A DNA stretch of 64,000 nucleotides from Butyrivibrio sp. LB2008 (GTDB taxonomy: Bacteria; Bacillota; Clostridia; Lachnospirales; Lachnospiraceae), in contig NZ_JHXZ01000015.1 of assembly GCF_000621565.1 (NCBI RefSeq), forward strand, positions 102,560 to 166,559, given 5' to 3'. Below the pieces are notes generated by a model. The model saw only the letters and a program-made list of their open reading frames with translations, was not told the origin of the DNA and did not search any database. The position numbers and the translations under genes are program-made. Positions 52,459 through 60,294 of this stretch are shown piece after piece; the stretch's first letter is position 1; every line of letters starts with the position of its first letter.

Positions 52459-53265
52459 TTGGATATAAATGAAATGATAGATATGTACATGGAAGATGGC
52501 CTGACAAGAGAACTTGCCGCAGCTAGGGTCTGTCAGGATGTTGTTTTGAAGGCTATATCGATTGGACCGCTAAACAGGAATGTTACAATAAAAGGTGGCG
52601 TTGTCATGCGTAGTATTACTAACAATAACAGGCGGGCAACACGTGACATAGATCTGGACTTTATCCATTATTCTATTTCTGATGAATCTATAAGACTGTT
52701 TGTAGAGAAATTAAACTGCATAGATGGGCTCAATATTGCAATCACCGGCGATATCAAAGAACTAAAACATCAGGATTATCATGGGAAAAGTATAGAAGTA
52801 TTGATCACTGATGAATCCGGAAACAGCATCAGCAGCAAGATCGACATTGGGGTACATAAGGATCTGGACGTCGAACAGGAAGAGTACTGCTTTGATGTTT
52901 GTATGGATGAAAACGGGGCGAGCCTGTTGAAAAACACAGTTGAACAGTCTTTTACAGAGAAATTGCGTTCTCTTCTGATATTTGGCAGCAATAGTCGAAG
53001 ATACAAGGATATTTACGACATGTATTATCAAAAGACAGTTGCTAAAAGAGATAAGCTTTTAAATTTGATTGACCACTATATATTTTCAGACTCTGGAATG
53101 AGAGAAAACACGATGGGAGAAATTATTACTCGAGTGTCGAATACATTTAAAGATAAACAATATTTGAAAAGAGTTGATAGCTCCAGGCAACGCTGGGTGG
53201 ATGACGATATAAACGAAATAGCAGATGCCATTGTAAAATATCTGTCTGACCTTAATGTTTTGTAA
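52459..53265 (+). CDS. AbiEii-like nucleotidyltransferase toxin
   Basis: 268 residues, TTG start behind gaggaggt, two bases after the antitoxin. Nucleotidyltransferase motif KGGVVMRSITNNNRRATRDIDLDF (Gly-Gly with Asp-x-Asp) and DIGVHKDLDVE fit AbiEii, a tRNA-targeting nucleotidyltransferase toxin of type IV systems that gives abortive infection. The RRYKDIYDMYY segment later in the chain is also family-typical. With the tRNA-repair genes next door the connection is notable. Confidence 0.88.
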   Translation: MDINEMIDMYMEDGLTRELAAARVCQDVVLKAISIGPLNRNVTIKGGVVMRSITNNNRRATRDIDLDFIHYSISDESIRLFVEKLNCIDGLNIAITGDIKELKHQDYHGKSIEVLITDESGNSISSKIDIGVHKDLDVEQEEYCFDVCMDENGASLLKNTVEQSFTEKLRSLLIFGSNSRRYKDIYDMYYQKTVAKRDKLLNLIDHYIFSDSGMRENTMGEIITRVSNTFKDKQYLKRVDSSRQRWVDDDINEIADAIVKYLSDLNVL

Positions 53266-53377
53266 TAATCGATGAATAGTTTTAAATCATGATGGCAGCT
53301 CATTACTTATTGGACGATAACATGGTTGATGTTACTATAAAAGAAAAATGTTATTGAAAAGAAGAAATAATAAGAGA

Positions 53378-53420
53378 GCATCAGTTCACGAGTGTAAATG
53401 CACTTGTGGCTGGTGCTTTT
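53378..53420 (+). terminator. Long hairpin with T tract before the sigma-like paralogue
   Basis: GCATCAGTTCACGAGTG (53378-53394) pairs almost fully with CACTTGTGGCTGGTGC (53401-53416), loop TAAATG, then T residues. It may end the abiE transcript or act as a leader of the gene at 53573. Confidence 0.75.
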
Positions 53421-53572
53421 TCTTTTGTCCTTTTGTTCGAAAATCTCGAACCCAAAGTTCTATTTCTAAGAGAACGTATTATTCCGTCACGTTCCGTAGA
53501 ATTACATATGTAAGCAAGAGGTACAGCTTAGCCGGCTAACCTGACCTCCGGGTTTCAAACAGGAGGTGCGAT

Positions 53573-53995
53573 ATGAGCATTACAGAAGATGAACTTGTTG
53601 ATTCTTATGGAACAGGCAATGCGAAAGAAAGATTTGATCTGATCTACGAGAACTACTCTGTGTTCCCGCAGCTGGTTGATTGTTTTGAAATTGGGCTGTT
53701 CAACACAATCCTTAATGAGAAGGAATACAACAGAAGAGCCAAGAACAGTGCTGATCTCGGAGTAAGAGTTCAGACAAGCAATAAAAGCGATCCTACAGCA
53801 AAGATGGCTGTTGAGAGAGTAATGATCCGCGAAGCAATAGAACGATGTGATATGGATGGCGGGATCCTCAAGGACACGGATAATCCTGAAAAACATAAAA
53901 AGGATATATGGACGATAGCCATGATGCGCAGGGAATACGAAGTGTTTGATTCATTTCTGAATGCGCTCAAAGGTGATGAGTATCAGATTACTTAG
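53573..53995 (+). pseudogene. Truncated paralogue of the ICE sigma-like regulator
   Basis: 140 codons matching the gene at 31230: DLGVRVQTSNKSDPTAKMAVERVMIREAIERC, GGILKDTDNPEKHKKDIWTIAMMRREYEVFDSFLNALK. The C-terminal helix-turn-helix present in the other copy is lost; the frame stops where reverse-transcriptase sequence begins. The gene therefore lost its DNA-binding domain, and this locus is probably a scar of a second ICE of the same family. Confidence 0.75.
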
Positions 53996-54234
53996 CACAG
54001 GTATTAACACCAATCTATGAGGAACAATTCCATGACCACAGTTATGGATTCAGACCTAATAGATGTGCACAGCAAGCAATCCTAACAGCGCTCGATATGA
54101 TGAATGATGGTAATGACTGGATTGTAGATATTGACTTGGAAAAGTTCTTCGACACAGTTAATCACGATAAACTTATAGTATGTTTGTTAGATTCAATAAT
54201 TATTGTGTTAAAGGTATGTGGAGTGACGAAGTAA
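53995..54234 (+). pseudogene. Group II intron reverse-transcriptase fragment
   Basis: About 60 codons of LtrA-type RT: QVLTPIYEEQFHDHSYGFRPN, then WIVDIDLEKFFDTVNHDKL containing the palm-domain motif before the catalytic YADD (which is missing). It begins at the broken end of the sigma-like gene and continues into non-homologous sequence. It marks an old group II intron insertion or an end-joined scar. Confidence 0.75.
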
Positions 54235-54300
54235 TGAAGAAATGCAAGTGTTGACTGGTTGAGATATATCTCATATAATGATTACAGAAAAGGAAATTTT

Positions 54301-54654
54301 ATGGCTTTTGAAATTGAATTATATTCAAGCGAAGATGGGAAGGAACCTGTAGCAGAGTTTTTAGATTCTCTGGATTCTAAAATGTCTGCAAAACTGGTAG
54401 GACTTATGGAAATACTGGAAGAGAAAGGAACAGAATTACGTATGCCCTATTCAGAATATCTTGAGGATGGTATTTTTGAACTTCGCTGTAAACAAGGAAG
54501 TAATATCACAAGAGTGATGTATTTCTTTTACGTAGGAAATAAGATAGTAGCGACAAACGGATTTGTAAAGAAAACACAAAAGACTCCGGCTAAAGAGCTT
54601 AAGATAGCAAAAGAACGTCGTACAGATTGGTTAAGTCGCCATAAGGAGGGCTGA
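54301..54654 (+). CDS. HigB/RelE-like toxin
   Basis: 117 residues. FEIELYSSEDGKEPVAEFLDSL, EDGIFELRCKQGSNITRVMYFF and GFVKKTQKTPAKELKIAKERRTDWL are typical of the phage Gp49/HigB branch of RelE-fold mRNA interferases. ATG 54301 follows aaaagga. Stop is adjacent to the antitoxin start, toxin first as in hig systems. Confidence 0.9.
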   Translation: MAFEIELYSSEDGKEPVAEFLDSLDSKMSAKLVGLMEILEEKGTELRMPYSEYLEDGIFELRCKQGSNITRVMYFFYVGNKIVATNGFVKKTQKTPAKELKIAKERRTDWLSRHKEG

Positions 54655-54655
54655 C

Positions 54656-54946
54656 ATGAATCTTAAAGAGTATAAAACAAAAAAGATGAATGATCCGGAA
54701 TTTGCAAAGGCATATGAGGAAATCCAACCGGAAATGAATGTGATCCGCGCAATCATAGATGCTCGCATTTCACAGAATATAACACAGAAAGAACTTGCTG
54801 AGAGAACCGGAATCGCTCAGACTGAGATCAGCAAGTTGGAGAATGGAACAAGAAATCCGTCTATTAAACTATTACAGAGACTTGCGGATGGGATGGATAT
54901 GGTTTTGAATATATCGTTCACACCCAAAGCAAGTGTCAGAAAATGA
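54656..54946 (+). CDS. HigA/XRE antitoxin
   Basis: 96 residues with a helix-turn-helix (NITQKELAERTGIAQTEISKLENGTRNPSIKLLQRLADGM). One base separates it from the toxin stop. It should neutralise the toxin and repress the operon. Confidence 0.9.
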   Translation: MNLKEYKTKKMNDPEFAKAYEEIQPEMNVIRAIIDARISQNITQKELAERTGIAQTEISKLENGTRNPSIKLLQRLADGMDMVLNISFTPKASVRK

Positions 54947-54977
54947 CACAGATAGCTATTTACTGAGGTTATGAGAA

Positions 54978-55445
54978 ATGAAAAATGAGGATTCAAATAG
55001 TGTAAATGCAAATGGTGAATTGAATGAACTGATGGATAAACTCAGTAATTATCCGGATTTGGCTAAGCGCCTTTTAGATGCTTACACAGAGTATGGAGAA
55101 AACTTGCAGCATATCGTGGATAGAGCTAATAAACAGAAAGAGGAATCCGGAAGAGAAGAGTTGTCTCCCGAGGAAAGTGAAGAACTTGCAAAACTGGATG
55201 ATGAGGCAAAACTAAGCTTTTATACTAAGGAGAAAGAAATACTTGTTGAGGCTGTGCTCAGGCAGCAGGAAGAGCATGATAGCAAGGGAGAACAGCTCAA
55301 AAACCTAAAGACAGAGTATCGTAGAATAAAAATGTTTGAGGATAGAGAAAAAGTTGGACATAAAGTCTATCCGAATGATCCATGTCCATGTGGCTCGGGA
55401 AAAAAGTATAAAAAGTGTTGTGCAAAGAAAGAGCTGGAGATTTAG
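54978..55445 (+). CDS. SEC-C motif protein
   Basis: 155 residues. A charged helical body is followed by a C-terminal zinc-binding SEC-C tail (YPNDPCPCGSGKKYKKCC). The tail is found on SecA and many stand-alone proteins. The body is predicted helical/coiled coil. 30 bases after the antitoxin, possibly cotranscribed. Role unknown. Confidence 0.85.
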   Translation: MKNEDSNSVNANGELNELMDKLSNYPDLAKRLLDAYTEYGENLQHIVDRANKQKEESGREELSPEESEELAKLDDEAKLSFYTKEKEILVEAVLRQQEEHDSKGEQLKNLKTEYRRIKMFEDREKVGHKVYPNDPCPCGSGKKYKKCCAKKELEI

Positions 55446-55474
55446 TTGTAAAAACCAGAAGGATTGTCACTAAC

Positions 55475-56023
55475 ATGAGCAAAAAGAAATCACCACCCAA
55501 AATGAAACGCTTTGAAGATCTCAAAAAGAATTCGAAAGCCAGATGCACCAACCTGATGTATGTTATCTATAAGGAACAGATGAAGGAAGGTTATTCAGAC
55601 GACGAGGCACATGCGCGTGTTGCAGAACTATTAAAGAGTAGAGGCATACTTCTTTTTCCGGAGAATGCAGCACAGAGATATGATCATAAGAAAAATCATT
55701 TTTCTAAGCGATTGAAAAGAGATATTGTTCCGCCGAATCTTAACAAAATGGAATCAATACTCCAGCAGGCAACCAAGACACTTAACACTCTGGAGGCAAG
55801 CATCTTTGATCTGCAGCATATGCAGGATGATATACAGAAGCTTTCTGACTACTATGGAAGTAAGCAGTGGAGAAAAGATCTTGAGTCTGAGGAACAGGGC
55901 CTCTTCCCTGAGGATCTGAAAAGAGGCGTTCTGTCTGAAGATGGCATTTACAACCTGCTTGAACGTAACAAAGAAATTATGGAAGTACTGAGATCATATC
56001 TTACAGAGGATAGATTACAATAA
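55475..56023 (+). CDS. DUF4298 domain protein
   Basis: 182 residues. The C-terminal half (MESILQQATKTLNTLEASIF, then DIQKLSDYYGSKQWRKDLES and LKRGVLSEDGIYNLLERN) matches DUF4298. The N-terminal half is basic. The ATG at 55475 is a better start than 55415. Function unknown; DUF4298 proteins are small cytoplasmic helical proteins. Confidence 0.8.
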   Translation: MSKKKSPPKMKRFEDLKKNSKARCTNLMYVIYKEQMKEGYSDDEAHARVAELLKSRGILLFPENAAQRYDHKKNHFSKRLKRDIVPPNLNKMESILQQATKTLNTLEASIFDLQHMQDDIQKLSDYYGSKQWRKDLESEEQGLFPEDLKRGVLSEDGIYNLLERNKEIMEVLRSYLTEDRLQ

Positions 56024-56142
56024 TGGATTTTAAACAGCTAATGAAATCCGAGGAATACGACTTCCTCAGAACCAACGAAAGACTTGGAAACAGAATAATG
56101 CTTCTTGGCCTTGGTGGGAATTACGCCTATGGAACAGAATAG
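56023..56142 (+). pseudogene. N-terminal fragment of a nucleotidyltransferase-domain protein
   Basis: 39 codons: MDFKQLMKSEEYDFLRTNER and LGNRIMLLGLGGNYAYGTE. This matches the start of minimal nucleotidyltransferases that continue with NSDIDIRG after YGT; here a stop follows at once. The ATG overlaps the DUF4298 stop by one base, so the intact ancestor was coupled. Confidence 0.65.
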
Positions 56143-56201
56143 GAGACCAAGATACTCTTTTGGAGTGTTTGCATAGAAACTGACTGAGGGGTGATCATTA
56201 A

Positions 56202-56672
56202 GTGAAAAGAAGGAATTTAGCTTTGGCGATACTTACGCTAGCCATGGTATTGACAGGCTGCAGAGCTAAAACTGAATCAGATGTAACAATCATCGACTGG
56301 ACCGGAGAGGTTGTTACAGAGGAGGTAAAAGAGACAGCTATGACACTTTCTATTGATGGAAAAGAAATGCCGGTTACATGGGAAGATAATGCCTCGGTAA
56401 AGGAACTGAAGGAAATTTGTCCTCTCAAAGTAGATATGTCAATGTATGGTGGCTTTGAGCAGGTTGGCTCGATAGGGCAGAGCATAAGCCGGGATGACAA
56501 GCAGATCACAACAGAGTTTGGGGATATTGTGCTTTATTCGGGCAATCAAATTGTTGTTTTCTATGGCTCAAATTCCTGGGCATATACGAAGCTTGGGCAT
56601 ATTGATCTATCTGAGGAAGAGCTGACAGAGATTCTTGGTAATGGTGATGTTGTTTTAGAGATAAATGGGTAA
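56202..56672 (+). CDS. Lipoprotein with cyclophilin-like fold
   Basis: 156 residues, GTG start behind gaggggtg. Signal peptide LALAILTLAMVLTGC with lipobox, then a domain with PVTWEDNASVKELKE, SMYGGFEQVGSIGQSI and IVLYSGNQIVVFYGSNSWAY, the cyclophilin-like fold family (PF18050). Surface-anchored; the ligand is unknown. Confidence 0.85.
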   Translation: MKRRNLALAILTLAMVLTGCRAKTESDVTIIDWTGEVVTEEVKETAMTLSIDGKEMPVTWEDNASVKELKEICPLKVDMSMYGGFEQVGSIGQSISRDDKQITTEFGDIVLYSGNQIVVFYGSNSWAYTKLGHIDLSEEELTEILGNGDVVLEING

Positions 56673-56856
56673 AAGGCGGCCTTTAAGAAGATAATGGATG
56701 CCGGTGCTGAAGTTTGTATTCTTCAGTCAAGAATATTAGGTGATAATTCTGATATAACCCCAGGCTATCATCAGCCATAGGGAAATACATATGCAGAGTA
56801 AGCGCTACTAACTATATAATGGTAAAAGAGACAGTTTTTTTCTGAGGAGGACGAAT

Positions 56857-57174
56857 ATGAAGCGTGATACAGTAGTTACTAAACTTAGAAAGCTGGCAGA
56901 AAATGCCGATGTTTCAAATGTGGATTTTCTTGCTGTTCAGGTGAATCTGACAGATCAAGATCCCGGAGTGTTCTATGTTGAAGTTAAGGATCACAAGATC
57001 AATATAGAGCCTTACGATTACCATGACAGGAACTGCGCTATATCAATCAAGTCAGATGATTTTAATAAGCTTATCAGTGGCAAGTTAGATCCTGTAGCAG
57101 CTTTTACTATCGGTAAACTTAAGGTTGACGGTGATGTAGGGAAGGCATTGGAATTTTCCAAGCTTCTGAAATGA
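56857..57174 (+). CDS. SCP-2 sterol-transfer-like protein
   Basis: 105 residues. DPGVFYVEVKDHKINIEPYDYHDRNC, then DFNKLISGKLDPVAAFTIGKLKVDGDVGKALEFSKLL are the SCP-2 lipid-binding fold. A likely promoter with TATAAT at 56815-56820 and a good ribosome binding site (gaggagg) precede it. Followed within 15 bases by the YbaK gene. Confidence 0.88.
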   Translation: MKRDTVVTKLRKLAENADVSNVDFLAVQVNLTDQDPGVFYVEVKDHKINIEPYDYHDRNCAISIKSDDFNKLISGKLDPVAAFTIGKLKVDGDVGKALEFSKLLK

Positions 57175-57189
57175 TCGGGGGTAAGCAAA

Positions 57190-57669
57190 ATGGTCAATGA
57201 AAAGGTCAAAGAGTTTCTTGTCTCCAATAATCTTGGTGACAGGCTTACTGAACATACAGAAACGATTGATACAGTTGAACATGCAGCACAGCAGATAGGC
57301 TGTACCGAATCGGAGATTGCAAAGACATTGTCTTTTGTTGTAGATGAAAAGCCTGTAATTGTGGTAATGGCAGGCGATGGTAAGGTTAATAGTTCTAAGT
57401 TCAAATCACTATTTCACACCAAGCCACACATGATTCCCAGAGATCAGGTAGAGAGTATCACGGGATTCCAGCCAGGCGGAGTATGTCCTTTTGCTGTGGC
57501 TGATGACATCCCTATCTGGCTGGATGTATCCATGAAGAGATTTGAATATGTCCATCCTGCAGGAGGTAATGAATTTACTTCTGTTAAGGTAACACCATCA
57601 GAGCTTGAAGCTGTTACCGGAGCCGAGGGCTGGTGCGATGTGTGCAAGGGATGGGAAGAAGACGAGTAA
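57190..57669 (+). CDS. YbaK/ProX-type aminoacyl-tRNA deacylase
   Basis: 159 residues. TEHTETIDTVEHAAQQIGCTESEIAKTLSF, PVIVVMAGDGKVNSSKFK (catalytic Lys region) and GGVCPFAV match the YbaK fold, which removes mischarged amino acids from tRNA. Complete length. Probably in one operon with the SCP-2 and nitroreductase genes. Confidence 0.9.
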   Translation: MVNEKVKEFLVSNNLGDRLTEHTETIDTVEHAAQQIGCTESEIAKTLSFVVDEKPVIVVMAGDGKVNSSKFKSLFHTKPHMIPRDQVESITGFQPGGVCPFAVADDIPIWLDVSMKRFEYVHPAGGNEFTSVKVTPSELEAVTGAEGWCDVCKGWEEDE

Positions 57670-57685
57670 AGAAAGGGGAGTTACC

Positions 57686-58198
57686 ATGGAATTCAAAGAA
57701 GTAGTAAAGAACCGTTATTCATGTAAGAAATACAGTGAAAGAAAAGTAGACAGGGCAAAGCTTAATGACATCCTTGAGGCCGGAAGGCTTGCACCTACGG
57801 CAAAGAATCTTCAGGAACAGCATATTTATGTTGTTGAGACTGATGAGAACCTGGCTAAGATCGATAAGGCAACGCCTTGCCGTTATGGAGCACCGACTGT
57901 TCTTGTTGTAACATTTGATAAAAACAATGTATTTACATATCCGGGTGGCAAGAGAGATTCCGGAGTGGAGGACGCGTCAATTGTGGCAACACATCTCATG
58001 CTGGCTGCCGCTGATGCCGGGGTAGACAGCTGCTGGCTAAATTTCTTTGATCCAGATAAGCTCGCCAAAGACTTTGGTTTGCCTGAGAATGAAGAGATTT
58101 TGATGCTGCTTGACCTTGGATATGCGGCAGATGGCGCAGGACCGCTTGATAATCATAACAGCAGGAAGGAGCTTACAGAAACAGTAAGTTATATTTAA
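57686..58198 (+). CDS. Nitroreductase-family protein
   Basis: 170 residues. KNRYSCKKYSERKVDRAKLNDILEAGRLAPTAKN is the FMN-binding start of nitroreductases; DAGVDSCWLNFFDPDKLAKDFGLPEN fits the later part. Such enzymes reduce nitro or quinone compounds with NAD(P)H. ATG 57686 follows aaaggggag. A terminator follows. Confidence 0.9.
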   Translation: MEFKEVVKNRYSCKKYSERKVDRAKLNDILEAGRLAPTAKNLQEQHIYVVETDENLAKIDKATPCRYGAPTVLVVTFDKNNVFTYPGGKRDSGVEDASIVATHLMLAAADAGVDSCWLNFFDPDKLAKDFGLPENEEILMLLDLGYAADGAGPLDNHNSRKELTETVSYI

Positions 58199-58209
58199 GA
58201 AAAGCAGAG

Positions 58210-58254
58210 GATCGGCAAAGAATTCAGAAATGGATTTGATGCCGATCTTTTTTT
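58210..58254 (+). terminator. Intrinsic terminator after the nitroreductase gene
   Basis: Perfect 8-bp arms GATCGGCA and TGCCGATC with a 22-base loop and seven T residues. Confidence 0.85.
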
Positions 58255-58275
58255 GCAGAATTATATATTTTTTGC

Positions 58276-58306
58276 TTGACTATGACGCAACGTAATAGTT
58301 TATGAT
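58276..58306 (+). promoter_or_regulatory. MerR-type promoter with 19-bp spacer
   Basis: -35 TTGACT (58276-58281) and -10 TATGAT (58301-58306) are 19 bp apart, the overlong spacing of MerR-regulated promoters. The spacer contains the partial dyad ATGACGCAACGTAAT, typical of TipA-class operators. Confidence 0.8.
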
Positions 58307-58334
58307 GTAATCACACGTGAAGGAGATGATAGCC

Positions 58335-59060
58335 ATGAAGACAGTAAATGAAGTGAGTAAGCTGACAGGAGTGAGTATACGCACGCTGCAGTATTACGAT
58401 AAGATAGGACTCTTAAAACCGGCGGAGTATACCGAGTCCGGATACAGGCTGTATGACGATGCGGCGCTGGAGAGACTTCAGCAGATTTTACTGTTTCGTG
58501 AGCTTGAGTTTTCGCTTAAGGATATCAAGGATATCGTAACCAGATCTGATTTTGACAAGAGATTGGCACTTGATCAGCAGATAGAACTTCTTGAATTAAA
58601 GAAGGAACATATCGAAAATCTGATCAGTATGTGCCGTGGTTTAAAACTGAGAGGAGTGAGACATTTGGATTTTACAGCATTTGATTCAAGTAAATTAGAC
58701 GAATACGCTAAGCGTGCGAAAGAACGATGGGGTAATACTCCGGAATATAAGGAATTCGAAGAGAAGAACGGTAAGCGGTCAAGGAGCGAAGAAAAAAGTA
58801 TGATGGCCGATTTTATGAAAATCTTTGAAGAGTTCGGAGCTATGAAGGATCAGGATCCTGCTTCTGCAGAAGTACAGGACCAGGTAAGGAAGCTGCAGAG
58901 CTTTATTACCGAGCATTTTTATAAGTGTTCTAATGAGATTCTTTCCGGACTTGGTAAGATGTATGCCGGTGGCGGAGAATTCACCGAGAACATTAATAAG
59001 ATGGGCGGAGAAGGAACTGCTGAATTTACTCACCGGGCGATACAGATCTACTGCGGATGA
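58335..59060 (+). CDS. MerR-family regulator with TipAS domain
   Basis: 241 residues. N-terminal winged helix TVNEVSKLTGVSIRTLQYYDKIGLLKPAEYTESGYRLYDD, dimerisation helix, then the TipAS antibiotic-binding domain (from about 130, ERWGNTPEYKEFEEKNGKRS). It binds its own promoter and activates it on ligand binding. ATG 58335 follows aaggag at about nine bases. Confidence 0.93.
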   Translation: MKTVNEVSKLTGVSIRTLQYYDKIGLLKPAEYTESGYRLYDDAALERLQQILLFRELEFSLKDIKDIVTRSDFDKRLALDQQIELLELKKEHIENLISMCRGLKLRGVRHLDFTAFDSSKLDEYAKRAKERWGNTPEYKEFEEKNGKRSRSEEKSMMADFMKIFEEFGAMKDQDPASAEVQDQVRKLQSFITEHFYKCSNEILSGLGKMYAGGGEFTENINKMGGEGTAEFTHRAIQIYCG

Positions 59061-59097
59061 TACAAATTTTTGAAAAAAGTAGGTTTTTGGTAGAAAA

Positions 59098-59394
59098 GTG
59101 GTAGGTTTTGAGTATTCTTTTTTCAAAATAGGTGTGTTATATTTACAATCCGAGATGCTTGCCTTTTACAGAATACCAAAGCTCTTATTCACAGACGCTT
59201 ATTTCAGTGGACTTGATGCGCTTGCCAAGACATTATACGGTCTTATGCTTCTTATGAAGGATGGACATATATACAGCATAGGTGATAAGGGAGTGATCCA
59301 TATCATTGAGGACGAAGACAATGGATATGCTCCGGCATTTGTGATCGACGGAATCAAGTTTACGCCTGAGGAGTTCGCGAGATTAAGGAACTGA
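59098..59394 (+). pseudogene. Replication-initiator-like fragment
   Basis: The segment FYRIPKLLFTDAYFSGLDALAKTLYGLML matches the start of RepA-type initiator proteins of clostridial mobile elements. After it the chain runs into a short tail (YSIGDKGVIHIIEDEDNGY) and stops, so most of the protein is missing. A remnant of another ICE or plasmid. Confidence 0.6.
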
Positions 59395-59469
59395 AGCAGC
59401 AAGATTATCACGGCAAACGAATATACATAAAGATTGGCATAAAGCGTAAAGATTTATTACAGGTGAATG

Positions 59470-59510
59470 AAAAATCCCCCGGATAGGCAGAGTGTGCTTA
59501 TTCGGGGGAA
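59470..59510 (-). terminator. Terminator of the minus-strand toxin-antitoxin pair
   Basis: TCCCCCGGATAGGCA and TGCTTATTCGGGGGA form a 15-bp stem with wobble positions. On the minus strand it is followed by a T tract and lies seven bases after the antitoxin stop. Confidence 0.8.
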
Positions 59511-59516
59511 GATATT

Positions 59517-59789
59517 TTATAGTTTTTCAAGACGCATTTTGTATCCAAGAGATCGGATTACTGACATAAAAGTGCTGTAGGTGATTTTTTCGGCGCTTTC
59601 ATTGTTTCTAAGCTTTTGAATCACGGTAGGAGAGACAGAAGCCTTTTGTGCAAGTGTACGGACTGAGAGATTTTCTTCTTCCATTTTTTGTATGATAAAC
59701 TCGGAGAGAAGGAAATCATCATATTCCTTGTCGAACAAAGCCTTCTGCTTGGGATCATCAGTTATAAATTCATCAAAAGTGGATTTCAT
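59517..59789 (-). CDS. XRE-family antitoxin
   Basis: About 90 residues from ATG 59789 (aaggggaat upstream; the frame opens earlier). Helix-turn-helix SVRTLAQKASVSPTVIQKLRNNESAEKITYSTFMSVI. Located directly after the toxin gene on the minus strand. It should bind and regulate the toxin next to it. Confidence 0.85.
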   Translation of the reverse strand: MKSTFDEFITDDPKQKALFDKEYDDFLLSEFIIQKMEEENLSVRTLAQKASVSPTVIQKLRNNESAEKITYSTFMSVIRSLGYKMRLEKL

Positions 59790-59793
59790 TGCA

Positions 59794-60153
59794 TTATTCC
59801 CCTTTTCCATTCTTATTCTTTTCATCAACTGCCTTTTTATACGCTGCCATGTTCTTTAGCGCAGTGGACTTTTCGTTTGGAGGCAGCTTATCTGATTTCT
59901 TATGGTATACATTTGTGACAATAATCTTCTTTCCTGTGAAGAAAAAGCAAAGATATCTGTCCGGCTGAGGCTTAAAAGCGTATATATCATCGCCTTCATT
60001 CCGAAACTTGGTTTTATCGTAAATGGTACCAAAGTCGGCAAGTTTCTTTACAAGGATAAGAAACTTACGTTTCTGAACAGCAGACGCTTTCAAAAAGTAC
60101 TCATAAGCCTGACTGATACCCTTGTCATCGAAATACCACTCGACTTTATAAAC
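59794..60153 (-). CDS. RelE/HigB-like toxin, doubtful start
   Basis: The body (KASAVQKRKFLILVKKLADFGTIYDKTKFRNEGDDIYAFKPQ) fits a HigB-like toxin. In the same frame the upstream codons still spell VYKVEWYFDDKGISQAYEYFL, the natural N-terminus, but no ATG is in frame: the codon at the expected start is GTT (60151-60153). TTG at 60093 would give a shortened 99-residue protein. The gene may be inactive or use a rare start (CTG 60172-60174). Confidence 0.6.
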   Translation of the reverse strand, partial: VYKVEWYFDDKGISQAYEYFLKASAVQKRKFLILVKKLADFGTIYDKTKFRNEGDDIYAFKPQPDRYLCFFFTGKKIIVTNVYHKKSDKLPPNEKSTALKNMAAYKKAVDEKNKNGKGE

Positions 60154-60294
60154 GCACCTTCGTAAATTAAACAGGTATCTTTATTCATGACTTAGTATCC
60201 AGAGAAGATTACCAGAAAATGTTAAAGGAGAAGTATAAGGCTAATGGAAAGCATAGAAGGTCATAGCTTCATACTGCTGTGACCTTCATGAAAA

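Noticed and set aside
60250..60290. AAGGTCA/TGACCTT hairpin as terminator of the LysR gene
   Set aside because: No T tract follows on the minus strand, so it is listed only here.
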